59,844 nucleotides of DNA. Source: an uncultured Alphaproteobacteria bacterium. GTDB lineage: Bacteria; Pseudomonadota; Alphaproteobacteria; Micavibrionales; Micavibrionaceae. The notes beneath the pieces were generated by a model. That model was not told the DNA's origin and did no database searches. It saw only the letters and a list, made by a program, of their open reading frames with translations. Where the stretch lies: contig CALDTV010000003.1 of the NCBI GenBank assembly GCA_937923625.1, forward strand, positions 1 to 59,844, given 5' to 3'. The position numbers and the translations under genes are program-made. Positions 51,935 to 59,844 of the stretch are shown here, in pieces; position 1 is the first letter of the stretch; each line of letters starts with the position of its first letter.

Positions 51935-54346
51935 TCAATGCCGAATCACTTCTTTTCCCTTATTTTCTGCTGTTTCTGGGGGTATTTCTTCATTTTTTGG
52001 CAGTTTTTCTTCTTCTACCGGCTTTGGCATGCTCAAAAGCGCATGAATCAGCACTTCTTCAATCGTGTTCACGGGAATGATTTCAAGATTCTTCTTAACT
52101 TTATCAGGGACATCCGCCAAATCTTTTTCATTCTCTTTTGGGATCAACACGGTTTTGATTCCACTACGCAAAGCCGCAAGAAGTTTTTCTTTTAAGCCAC
52201 CAATTGCGGTGACATACCCACGCAAATTAATTTCGCCCGTCATGGCAATATCGCGGCGCACCTCGATACCTGTTAAGGCCGAGATAATCGCTGTTGTCAT
52301 CGCACCACCTGCCGAAGGCCCATCTTTGGGCGTTGCCCCTTCGGGCACATGCACATGAATCGATTTTTCTTTAATATCTTCATATTTAATACCAAATTGA
52401 TTGGCGCGTGACTTGATCAACATTTCAGCCACCTTAATAGATTCTTTCATCACATCTTTAAGGTTACCTGTCGTAGAAACCTTGGCGTCCTTACCCGGCA
52501 TGGTCACTGCTTCGATGGATAAAATATCGCCGCCAAATTGCGTATAAGCCAAGCCCGTGACAACACCAACACGGTCTTGCTCTTCCACTTCGCCAAAGCG
52601 GTATTTTTTAACGCCTGCATACTCACCAACTTTTTTCGGTGACACGCTGATAGCTTTTTTCGCTTTCATTAAAATATCTTTAAGTGATTTACGGCATAAG
52701 TTCGCGATTTCACGCTCCAAATTACGCACCCCCGCTTCGCGGGTGTAATAACGTATCAGCTCACGGATAGACGCGTCGCTGATTTTAAATTCAGATTTCT
52801 TTAGGCCTGCCGCTTTCATTTGTTTATCCAACAAATGACGTTTCACAATCTCCAGCTTCTCATCTTCTGTATAGCCAGAGATGCGAATGACCTCCATACG
52901 ATCTAATAATGGTTGCGGCATGTTTAATGAATTCGCTGTACAGACAAACATCACATCAGATAGATCATAATCCATCTCCATGTAGTGATCATTAAAGGTC
53001 GCATTCTGCTCTGGATCCAAAACCTCTAACAACGCAGAGCTTGGATCGCCGCGCCAATCAGAGGCCAGCTTATCAATTTCATCAAGCAAGAAAAGCGGGT
53101 TTGATGTTTTCGCTTTTTTCATGCCTTGGATAATTTTACCTGGCATCGCCCCTATATAAGTACGGCGGTGACCACGAATTTCGCTTTCATCACGAACGCC
53201 CCCTAAAGAAACGCGCACAAAATTACGATTAGTGGCCTTGGCAATAGATGACCCCAACGAGGTTTTACCAACCCCAGGTGGCCCAACAAGACAAAGGATT
53301 GGCCCCTTAACTTTATTTGTGCGTTGTTGCACCGCTAAATATTCAAGAATACGCTCTTTAACTTTTTCAAGACCGTAATGGTCTTTATCAAGAACCTTCA
53401 ATGCGGCTTTAATATCTTTTTTTACCCGAGATTTTTTACCCCATGGCACAGCCAACACCCAATCAAGGTAATTACGAACCACCGTCGCCTCGGCCGACAT
53501 CGGGCTCATTTGGCGTAGTTTTTTTAATTCTGTTGTAGCTTTTTCTTTGGCTTCTTTTGATAACTTGGTTTCATCAATCTTCTTTTCGATCTCACCTAAT
53601 TCATCAAGGCCATCTTCGCCCTCACCTAGTTCTTTTTGAATGGCTTTCATTTGCTCGTTCAAATAATACTCACGCTGGGTCTTTTCCATTTGGCGCTTCA
53701 CGCGATTGCGGACACGTTTTTCAACTTGAAGCAAACCAATCTCGCCTTCCATGAAGCCATAGATTTTTTCCAAACGTTCAGACACAGTTTTTAGCTCAAG
53801 CAATTCCTGCTTTTCTTCAATTTTCAACGTCAAATGCGATGCCATTGTGTCCGCCATTTTTGCGGGCTCATCAATTTGATTAATCGACACTAAAACTTCT
53901 GGTGGAATTTTTTTGTTAAGCTTCACATATTGCTCAAACTGAGAAATTGCCGCACGGCCTAGTGCTTCTATTTCTTCATTTACAATCGTATCTGCCGGCA
54001 TAATAGTTGCCTGCGCTTCGGTATAGGCGCCATCATCAAGAAATTTATCAACGTGATAACGCTCCCCGCCCTCAACCAACACTTTAACTGTGCCATCTGG
54101 TAACTTTAAAAGTTGAAGAATATTACCGACAACACCAACATCATAAAGATCATCAGGCCCTGGATTATCTTCAACGGGTGATTTTTGCGTCACAAGAAGA
54201 ATTTTTTTATCGAGCTCCATAACATGCTCTAATGCTTTAACTGATTTTTCACGACCAACAAAAAGCGGCACAATCATGTGCGGGAAAACCACAATATCTC
54301 GAAGCGGTAAAACGGCAAAAACTTTATCTTTAGAATCTTGAGACAT
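51935..54346 (-). CDS. lon: ATP-dependent protease Lon
   Basis: Cytosolic AAA+ serine protease for misfolded and regulatory proteins. The N-terminal substrate domain starts VFAVLPLRDIVVFPHMIVPLF. Walker A is LVGPPGVGKTSLG, Walker B PLFLLDEIDKLA. The protease domain has the Ser in PKDGPSAGGAMTTAI and the Lys in YVTAIGGLKEKLLAA. At 803 aa it is normal, with a short charged C-terminal tail. A 9-bp hairpin lies 20-45 bp upstream of the ATG. clpX, which normally precedes lon, is not here. Confidence 0.97.
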   Translation of the reverse strand: MSQDSKDKVFAVLPLRDIVVFPHMIVPLFVGREKSVKALEHVMELDKKILLVTQKSPVEDNPGPDDLYDVGVVGNILQLLKLPDGTVKVLVEGGERYHVDKFLDDGAYTEAQATIMPADTIVNEEIEALGRAAISQFEQYVKLNKKIPPEVLVSINQIDEPAKMADTMASHLTLKIEEKQELLELKTVSERLEKIYGFMEGEIGLLQVEKRVRNRVKRQMEKTQREYYLNEQMKAIQKELGEGEDGLDELGEIEKKIDETKLSKEAKEKATTELKKLRQMSPMSAEATVVRNYLDWVLAVPWGKKSRVKKDIKAALKVLDKDHYGLEKVKERILEYLAVQQRTNKVKGPILCLVGPPGVGKTSLGSSIAKATNRNFVRVSLGGVRDESEIRGHRRTYIGAMPGKIIQGMKKAKTSNPLFLLDEIDKLASDWRGDPSSALLEVLDPEQNATFNDHYMEMDYDLSDVMFVCTANSLNMPQPLLDRMEVIRISGYTEDEKLEIVKRHLLDKQMKAAGLKKSEFKISDASIRELIRYYTREAGVRNLEREIANLCRKSLKDILMKAKKAISVSPKKVGEYAGVKKYRFGEVEEQDRVGVVTGLAYTQFGGDILSIEAVTMPGKDAKVSTTGNLKDVMKESIKVAEMLIKSRANQFGIKYEDIKEKSIHVHVPEGATPKDGPSAGGAMTTAIISALTGIEVRRDIAMTGEINLRGYVTAIGGLKEKLLAALRSGIKTVLIPKENEKDLADVPDKVKKNLEIIPVNTIEEVLIHALLSMPKPVEEEKLPKNEEIPPETAENKGKEVIRH

Positions 54347-54365
54347 AGAAACTTATCTTCTTTCA

Positions 54366-54391
54366 TTTGTGTGCGTTAATATGCACACAAA
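54366..54391. promoter_or_regulatory. 9-bp inverted repeat upstream of lon
   Basis: Arms TTTGTGTGC and GCACACAAA are perfect and separated by 8 bp. 20-45 bp upstream of the lon ATG, so it would form a hairpin in the leader or act as an operator. No CIRCE-like sequence is seen. Confidence 0.45.
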
Positions 54392-54502
54392 ATAAGGGTT
54401 AATCACTAAGGAACAATTAATATTAGCAAAAGCCTTCACAGCTATGCAAACAATGTTTTGATTTTACGAAAAACGAGCTTAAACAGAAATAATGAAAGAT
54501 AA

Positions 54503-55153
54503 TTAATCTTTATCTTTATCCGTCGCTTCTTCAACTGTCTTATGGGCTTCGACGACTTTATCAATCAAGCCAAACTTTTGTGCTTCTTCTGCACTCATGA
54601 AATTATCACGATCCATTGATTTTTCAATATCTGCCAACTTTTTACCCGTGTGACGGACATAAATATCATTCAACATTGCCTTCATACGTAAAATCTCACG
54701 TGCTTGAATTTCAATGTCTGACGCCTGCCCCTGTGCGCCCCCTAATGGCTGGTGAATCATGATACGGGCATGCGGCAAAGCAAAACGCTTACCTTCTGCG
54801 CCTGCAGTTAATAAAAGTGACCCCATAGAAGCCGCTTGACCAATACAAACAGTCGAAACGTTCGGCTTAATATATTGCATTGTGTCATACATCGCCATGC
54901 CAGAGGTCACCACGCCGCCTGGAGAGTTAATGTAAAAAGAGATGTCTTTGGTCGGATTTTCCGATTCAAGGAAAAGAAGCTGCGCACAGATCAAGCTGGA
55001 AACATAATCATTCACCTCACCTGTCAAAAAGATAATCCGCTCTTTTAATAAACGAGAGAAAATATCAAATGCACGCTCACCACGGTTTGTCTGCTCAATC
55101 ACGGTCGGGATCAAGTGGGAATTATATAGCTCTAATGGGTCGCGCTCTGTCAT
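54503..55153 (-). CDS. clpP: ClpP protease subunit
   Basis: Serine peptidase chamber of ClpXP/ClpAP. Ser109 in [11 protein letters not shown], His134 in [15 protein letters not shown] and the aspartate near 183 in [13 protein letters not shown] form the triad. [17 protein letters not shown] is conserved. The N-terminus carries a short propeptide-like region ([20 protein letters not shown]). It is 216 aa. It lies downstream of tig with a palindromic repeat between, and 156 bp from lon. Confidence 0.97.
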   Translation of the reverse strand: MTERDPLELYNSHLIPTVIEQTNRGERAFDIFSRLLKERIIFLTGEVNDYVSSLICAQLLFLESENPTKDISFYINSPGGVVTSGMAMYDTMQYIKPNVSTVCIGQAASMGSLLLTAGAEGKRFALPHARIMIHQPLGGAQGQASDIEIQAREILRMKAMLNDIYVRHTGKKLADIEKSMDRDNFMSAEEAQKFGLIDKVVEAHKTVEEATDKDKD

Positions 55154-55246
55154 GAAAATCTCTTATGTAGGATGTGAATCAGTTACTTAAAAGAGAGTAT
55201 CGCAGGCAAAGATGTGGTTCAAGCATGAAATAAGATAAAAAGCTGT

Positions 55247-55313
55247 CATTGCGAAGGAGCGGCAACGACTGCGGCAATCCAATATCTGGATTGCTTCGCT
55301 ACGCGCGCAATGA
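55247..55313. repeat. Dispersed palindromic repeat between clpP and tig
   Basis: 67-bp, cleanest copy: TCATTGCGAAGGAGCGGC...GCGGCAATCCA, short ATATC middle, then TGGATTGCTTCGCTACGC...GCAATGA. It lies in the tig-clpP gap, so it is part of the operon messenger. Confidence 0.85.
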
Positions 55314-55323
55314 CGTTAAACTA

Positions 55324-56760
55324 TTACTTCTTTGCTGCTTTTTTTGAGGCTTTCTTTGCCGCCTTCTTCGTTGTTTTTTTCGCTGACTTTTCAGTCTTGC
55401 CAGATTTCTTAGAAGATTTTTTGGCCTTTTTCTTGCCTAAAACTTCATCATCATCATCTTTCATTAGCTCTTCGATAGAAACTTCTTTTTCGGTAATGTC
55501 AGCATCTTCAAATAGCAATTCAACAACTTTATCTTCAAACATAGGCGCACGAAGCGCTTCAAGGGCTTGTGGGTTCTTTTGATAATAATCAAAAACCATT
55601 TTCTCTTGCCCCGGATATTTCTGCGCTTCGGTAATTACCGCACGCTGAAGCTCCTGATCATTCACTTGTACTTTACGCTGCTGACCAATTTCTGCAATTA
55701 CGAGGCCTAGACGCACGCGGCGCTCAGAGATGACCTGTAACTCTTCTTTTTCTTCATCGGTGAGCTCTTCAGCATCAGGATTCGCTTTACGCTCTTGCTC
55801 GATTTGCGCCGTGATACCTTCCAATTCAGCCTTCACCATCCCTTGTGGAATATCGAAACTATGACCATCGTCCAACATATCAAGAAGCTGACGCTTCATT
55901 TTTAATTTGGTTTGATTCTCATAATCAGATTTTAGCTGATGCTCAACCGCATCACGCAATGCTTTTTCATCATCAAAGCCAAGCTCTTTGGCGAAATCAT
56001 CGTTAATTTCTACTTCTGATTCTTCATGTATCTCATTGATTTTAACTTCAAAAATCGCTTCACGCCCTGCAAGCTCTTTGGCGCCATATTCGTCAGGGAA
56101 TTTAACATTGACATCAAATTTATCGCCCGCTTTTTTACCAATCATTTGGTCTTCGAAGCCTGGTATGAATTGATTGCTGCCCAGCTCAAGTTTATGACCT
56201 TCTGCTTTCATACCATCATGGTGAACGTCATCATCTGCTGTGCGTCCATCAAAGTCCATAATAACAAAATCACCTTTCTTTGTTGCACGATCACCTTTAA
56301 TCGGCTTGGAACCTTTATGATGCTCCGTGATACGCCCAAGGGCTTCGTTAATATCTTTTGTTTCGATCTTCGCTACAGGCTTTTCCAACTTCATGCCTTT
56401 TAAATCCATGACATCAAAGTCAGGAAGAACGTCAACTTTCATTGAATAAGTAAGGTCTTTACCTTCATCAAATTCCTTCACTTCAATTTGTGGCTGTTGT
56501 GCAGGACGGATTTTCTTATCTTTAATAACTTGAGCTGTTGCTTCATTCACAACTGATTCTAATACCTCGCCCATAACGGCACGGCCATAGCGTTGTTTTA
56601 ACATATCCATCGGCACTTTACCGGGGCGGAAGCCAGGCATTTTTACTGTTTTACCGACTTCAGTCAGACGCTCGATCACATGTTTTTCGATATCATTGGC
56701 TGGAACCATAACTTCCAACTCACGTGAGAGACCTTCTGATTTAATTTCTTTAACTTCCAT
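55324..56760 (-). CDS. tig: Trigger factor
   Basis: Ribosome-bound chaperone for nascent chains. The N-terminal ribosome-binding domain (about residues 1-115) has KTVKMPGFRPGKVPMDMLKQRYG with the FRPGK signature. The FKBP-type PPIase domain (about 155-240) has KKGDFVIMDFDGRTADD and IPGFEDQMIGKKAGDKFD. The C-terminal helical domain follows, with a Lys/Ala-rich tail of about 35 residues. It is 478 aa, longer than E. coli Tig (432) because of that tail. It heads tig-clpP on the minus strand, with tRNA-His upstream. Confidence 0.96.
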   Translation of the reverse strand: MEVKEIKSEGLSRELEVMVPANDIEKHVIERLTEVGKTVKMPGFRPGKVPMDMLKQRYGRAVMGEVLESVVNEATAQVIKDKKIRPAQQPQIEVKEFDEGKDLTYSMKVDVLPDFDVMDLKGMKLEKPVAKIETKDINEALGRITEHHKGSKPIKGDRATKKGDFVIMDFDGRTADDDVHHDGMKAEGHKLELGSNQFIPGFEDQMIGKKAGDKFDVNVKFPDEYGAKELAGREAIFEVKINEIHEESEVEINDDFAKELGFDDEKALRDAVEHQLKSDYENQTKLKMKRQLLDMLDDGHSFDIPQGMVKAELEGITAQIEQERKANPDAEELTDEEKEELQVISERRVRLGLVIAEIGQQRKVQVNDQELQRAVITEAQKYPGQEKMVFDYYQKNPQALEALRAPMFEDKVVELLFEDADITEKEVSIEELMKDDDDEVLGKKKAKKSSKKSGKTEKSAKKTTKKAAKKASKKAAKK

Positions 56761-56851
56761 ATCCGTATTTCTTTCTTTTTTGCCTCAGGCCTACAAGCCC
56801 AATACGACCTTCTTATTACGTCATTTATGCTTTTCCCTACCATTTAAAAAA

Positions 56852-56927
56852 TGGGGCGGCTGACGGGGTTCGAACCCGCGACCACTCGGACCACAACCGA
56901 GGGCTCTACCGCTGAGCTACAGCCGCC
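56852..56927 (-). tRNA. tRNA-His (GTG)
   Basis: Minus-strand cloverleaf with the extra G-1 typical of tRNA-His paired to C73: GGCGGCTG with CAGCCGCC, D arm AGCTCAGCGGTAGAGCC, anticodon stem CTCGG/CCGAG, loop TTGTGGT giving GTG, T arm GGGTTCGAACCC, encoded CCA. 76 nt. Confidence 0.96.
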
Positions 56928-57044
56928 ACAAGAAAAGCCTGTCATTGTCTACATTGAAACAAGGATAACGGTCAAGTTTTTCCTTACTCTTTTTCCTTTG
57001 CATTTTGCTGCGTTTGATGTAAAAAACCATCAATTCACATCTGT

Positions 57045-57129
57045 GCGGGTGTGGCGGAATTGGTAGACGCGCCAGATTTAGGTTCTGGTATCTTCGGATG
57101 TGGGGGTTCAAGTCCCTTCACCCGCACCA
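57045..57129 (+). tRNA. tRNA-Leu (TAG)
   Basis: Plus-strand class II tRNA: acceptor GCGGGTG with CACCCGC, D arm GGCGGAATTGGTAGACGC, anticodon stem CCAGA/TCTGG with loop TTTAGGT (anticodon TAG), a long variable arm ATCTTCGGATGT, T arm GGGTTCAAGTCCC, encoded CCA. 85 nt. Confidence 0.96.
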
Positions 57130-57399
57130 CTTATAGAAAAATCAATCAACTTTAAGTCGTTTCGTTAAGCATCATAATATGCTTTCCGTCATTTTTGATA
57201 ATCCCCCTATTTTCTGAAATTGTGCGCTTAAAAATTTCCTGCCTATAAAATTTCTTTTTTGTATCAAAAAGACTCGACCTTTGTTTTTATGAATGATATC
57301 AATTCACCTTATTCAAATAACGCATAGCTAAAATGCATAAAACGAATATACAACATAACCCGATTTGTACTTTTATAACGCCTTAAAGGAGCGAAGAAA

Positions 57400-58830
57400 A
57401 TGTCTGATAATGAAGTGAGCTTTAAAAGCCATTCTGATTTTAAAAAATTCTGTGATGAACATGATGTTCAGTTCGTAGGATTCGAATTCACCGATCCACG
57501 CGGTAAGCTACAGCATACCGACCAACATATAAGCACAGTTGATAAAGATATGTTTGAAACAGGCGTAATGATTGATGGCTCTTCTATTGCTGGGTGGAAA
57601 GCCATTAATGAATCAGACATGTGCCTGATCCCTGACTGGGGGCGTTGTTTCCTTGACCCGTTCGCGGCGCAACCAACATTAAAAGTGTTTTGTACTATTG
57701 AAGAGCCAAACTCTGGCGATGCTTATGGACGTTGCCCCCGCAATATTGCAAAAAAAGCAGAAGCTTACATTAAAGAATCAGGTCACGGCGACACTGCTTA
57801 TTTTGGCCCAGAAGCGGAATTTTTTGTTTTTGATGACGTCAAAATGGCCGCCAACATGAATGAAGTTTCTTATAAAATCGACTCTACCGAAGGCCCCTAC
57901 AATAGCAATCGTGATTACGACGAAGGCAATACAGGCCACCGTCCGGGCGTTAAGGGTGGTTACTTCCCAGAAGGCCCTGTCGATAGTGGCGCCGACCTGC
58001 GCGCGGAAATGGTAACGGTTATGCACGCAATGGGCATTCCTGTTGAAAAGCATCATCACGAAGTTGCGCCCTCCCAACATGAAATTGGTTACACCTTCAG
58101 CACATTAGTAGATGCCGCAGACACATTGCAGATGTTTAAATATGCAGTGCACAACGTTGCGCATATCTATGGCAAAACGGCGACCTTCCTGCCCAAACCT
58201 GTTTTTGGTGATAATGGATCAGGGATGCATGTTCATCAATCTATCTGGAAAGGCGGCAAGCCAACTTTTGCGGGAGAAAAATATGCGGGGCTTTCTGATA
58301 ATGCACTTTATTATATTGGTGGTATTATCAAACATGCAAAAGCATTGAACGCCTTTACCAACCCATCGACAAATAGTTATAAGCGCCTTGTACCGGGCTA
58401 CGAAGCCCCTGTCCTTTTGGCTTATTCTGCGCGTAACCGTTCTGCCTCTTGCCGTATTCCACATGGCGTATCGCCTAAGGCAAAACGTGTTGAGGTGCGT
58501 TTCCCTGATGCTACATCGAACCCTTATTTGGCATTCTCTGCCATGTTGATGGCCGGCTTAGATGGGATTGATAACAAAATCCACCCCGGCGAAGCGATGG
58601 ATAAGGATCTCTATGATTTACCTGCGAATGAGTTAGCCGAAATTCCAAATGTTTGTGGCTCTCTGCGTGAAGCGCTTGATTCACTTATGGCGGATCATGA
58701 CTTCTTATTAAAAGGCGATGTTTTCACAAAAGACGCCATTGAAGCTTATGTAGAGCTTAAAATGGAAGAAGTATTGAAATATGAAACCATGCCACACCCG
58801 ATTGAATTTTTGATGTATTATTCATCATAG
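57400..58830 (+). CDS. glnA: Glutamine synthetase type I
   Basis: Makes glutamine from glutamate, ammonia and ATP; dodecameric GSI-beta. It has the beta-grasp start [39 protein letters not shown], the metal and glutamate stretch [27 protein letters not shown], and [11 protein letters not shown] for ATP/glutamate. The adenylylation tyrosine is Tyr405 in [11 protein letters not shown], so control by GlnE is likely. It is 476 aa. AAAGGAG lies upstream of the ATG. I saw no sigma-54 promoter (TGGCAC-N5-TTGC) or glnB in the 270-bp gap after tRNA-Leu. Confidence 0.97.
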   Translation: MSDNEVSFKSHSDFKKFCDEHDVQFVGFEFTDPRGKLQHTDQHISTVDKDMFETGVMIDGSSIAGWKAINESDMCLIPDWGRCFLDPFAAQPTLKVFCTIEEPNSGDAYGRCPRNIAKKAEAYIKESGHGDTAYFGPEAEFFVFDDVKMAANMNEVSYKIDSTEGPYNSNRDYDEGNTGHRPGVKGGYFPEGPVDSGADLRAEMVTVMHAMGIPVEKHHHEVAPSQHEIGYTFSTLVDAADTLQMFKYAVHNVAHIYGKTATFLPKPVFGDNGSGMHVHQSIWKGGKPTFAGEKYAGLSDNALYYIGGIIKHAKALNAFTNPSTNSYKRLVPGYEAPVLLAYSARNRSASCRIPHGVSPKAKRVEVRFPDATSNPYLAFSAMLMAGLDGIDNKIHPGEAMDKDLYDLPANELAEIPNVCGSLREALDSLMADHDFLLKGDVFTKDAIEAYVELKMEEVLKYETMPHPIEFLMYYSS

Positions 58831-58860
58831 TCAAACAGTGTAATGAGACATTTTTTAAAA

Positions 58861-58887
58861 ACCGAGGCCAAGTGCTTCGGTTTTTTT
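58861..58887 (+). terminator. Intrinsic terminator after glnA
   Basis: Stem ACCGAGGC (58861-58868) with GCTTCGGT (58874-58881), one G-U pair, 5-nt loop, and a run of seven T. Confidence 0.8.
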
Positions 58888-58906
58888 ATGGCTTACTGTT
58901 TATATC

Positions 58907-59842
58907 CTATTGGCTGTAACGACGAAGATTTTTTACAACAATCTTATAGGCCTCAACGTTACGTGCCCACGCAAAAAAATCTTCGTCGCGCGTTGGTGTT
59001 CTTAAGGCCGTAATGTAGAAATAATCCTCATTCTCAATAACACTCATCCAAAGCTCATAATTAATCATATCAAAACGTTTTGAATTAAGCGCATAAACTT
59101 CTGTCGCTCCAAAGCTCATATCTTTGTGATATTCCAGATCAACGCGTTCAATAAGCTTGCCTAGCTCATAATTTTCGATTTTCAGCTTATCACGATAAAA
59201 CATCACTTCCTTGCCGCGTGTTGTTTCCAACATCTTATTAGATAGGAAAACATTAATTTGCCCATCTAGCCTTTTTCTATCGTAATTATAAAGCACCGCC
59301 CGCATGCGTTCGATATTGTTAATTTTATATTTTTGCAAACGCCAAGATGATGGGTAACTCATAAAAGATTGGTCCAAGAAACCATAAGTTTTTATGTCTT
59401 CAACCCCTTCTAAACTTTGATTGATTAGCTCAAAGGAATTAAGCACCTGTGCCTGCCTAATTTGTTTTTCTTGATATGCGCTTTGTGGCACAAAATAACG
59501 CACGAGAATAATCCGTGATCCATTAATGAGAGCTTTTAAACGGACAATAAATGTTTGATCGACACGCACATCAACATAGATCGCTTCGACTTCACGCTTT
59601 GACGAGGCAGTGACAGCAGAGAGTGTTAAGCCATTGGCGATCACGTAATCAGCCAACCAATCCTTAGCGCTTATTTCATAAGTTAAATCAATCGCTTCAA
59701 TCAAAATATAACTTCGCGCCTTATTCGCCATCACGGGGCTTTGATATTTTGCCAGAACGCCCAGGATTTTCTTATTAATAATGTTAAGTTTCTGATCCGT
59801 AATAGCCTGCTTATCTTCATCCCAATATTGGGGCAAGCGCAT
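58907..59842 (-). CDS. Hypothetical protein at the window edge (possibly 5' incomplete)
   Basis: I do not recognise this protein. It is open from the window edge; an ATG at 59842 gives 311 aa, but the true start may lie outside. No signal peptide is visible in what can be read. The middle shows a mixed strand/helix region (ANKARSYILIEAIDLTYEI, EAIYVDVRVDQTFIVRLKAL, SRIILVRYFVPQ) that resembles a lipocalin- or PsbP-like exported domain only loosely. The end has DYFYITALRTPTRDEDFFAWARN. It is rich in Tyr, Lys and Glu. It is convergent with glnA behind a terminator. Confidence 0.7.
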   Translation of the reverse strand: MRLPQYWDEDKQAITDQKLNIINKKILGVLAKYQSPVMANKARSYILIEAIDLTYEISAKDWLADYVIANGLTLSAVTASSKREVEAIYVDVRVDQTFIVRLKALINGSRIILVRYFVPQSAYQEKQIRQAQVLNSFELINQSLEGVEDIKTYGFLDQSFMSYPSSWRLQKYKINNIERMRAVLYNYDRKRLDGQINVFLSNKMLETTRGKEVMFYRDKLKIENYELGKLIERVDLEYHKDMSFGATEVYALNSKRFDMINYELWMSVIENEDYFYITALRTPTRDEDFFAWARNVEAYKIVVKNLRRYSQ

Positions 59843-59844
59843 TT

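Noticed and set aside
57130-57399. Sigma-54 promoter for glnA
   Set aside because: No TGGCAC-N5-TTGC pair found by eye in the gap; also no glnB gene.

Overview
This 59.8 kb window is chromosomal DNA from an AT-rich alphaproteobacterium. The signs are conserved alphaproteobacterial gene neighbourhoods: rodZ-ispG; twin-TM protein/etfB/etfA; ftsE-ftsX-ydcF-plsC-DUF2125-tyrA-chorismate mutase-metA; mutT-PPIase-secA; CNNM-aroB-aroK-xerD-accA; bolA-J-domain-cobS-cobT; fdxA-carD; hup-lon-clpP-tig. Base composition is low-GC by eye. Small palindromic repeats with arms of the type TCATTGCGA...GCAATCC are scattered between and inside genes, as in Rickettsiales and other small-genome Alphaproteobacteria. 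I cannot fix the order or genus from this window. No rRNA, insertion sequence, CRISPR array, prophage block or replication origin was seen.

Layout. 1-5.1 kb: isoprenoid (ispG), morphogenesis (rodZ), aspartate kinase, ubiquinone methyltransferase, then small unknown genes. 5.2-11.6 kb: electron transfer flavoprotein, a pentapeptide-repeat protein, a TlpA-type thioredoxin, an LptM-like lipoprotein and a BtrK-like PLP decarboxylase in what is usually the lysA slot. 11.7-20.8 kb: a cell-division/envelope operon (ftsEX, ydcF, plsC, DUF2125) facing tyrosine and methionine biosynthesis. 20.8-31.7 kb: parvulin PPIase, secA, a frameshifted unknown gene, CNNM transporter, shikimate genes, xerD, accA. 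31.8-38.8 kb: two paralogous ribbon-helix-helix regulators, bolA, J-domain protein and cobS/cobT split by an orphan gene. 39-47.5 kb: hisS, sufE, clpX, a DHH phosphoesterase, photolyase, an S66 peptidase and ferredoxin. 47.7-59.8 kb: carD, a degenerate phosphoesterase, three tRNAs (Val, His, Leu), a phage-type muramidase, the hup-lon-clpP-tig proteostasis block and glnA.

The most interesting signals are: (1) a palindromic repeat of exactly 69 nt inserted in frame in hisS, and a second copy that supplies most of the signal peptide of the next gene; (2) a 250-aa unknown protein split by a (CT)6 tract where one extra CT unit restores the frame, a candidate phase-variable locus; (3) three unrelated orphan genes that each end on the same TTAA as a convergent core gene, one of them splitting cobS from cobT; (4) tandem RHH regulators with TACAA/TTGTA palindromes upstream; (5) missing argH, argJ and hisC at places where relatives usually keep them, clpX moved out of the clpP-lon interval, and a non-LysA decarboxylase in the lysA position. 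Synteny statements rest on my knowledge of alphaproteobacterial gene order, not on a search.
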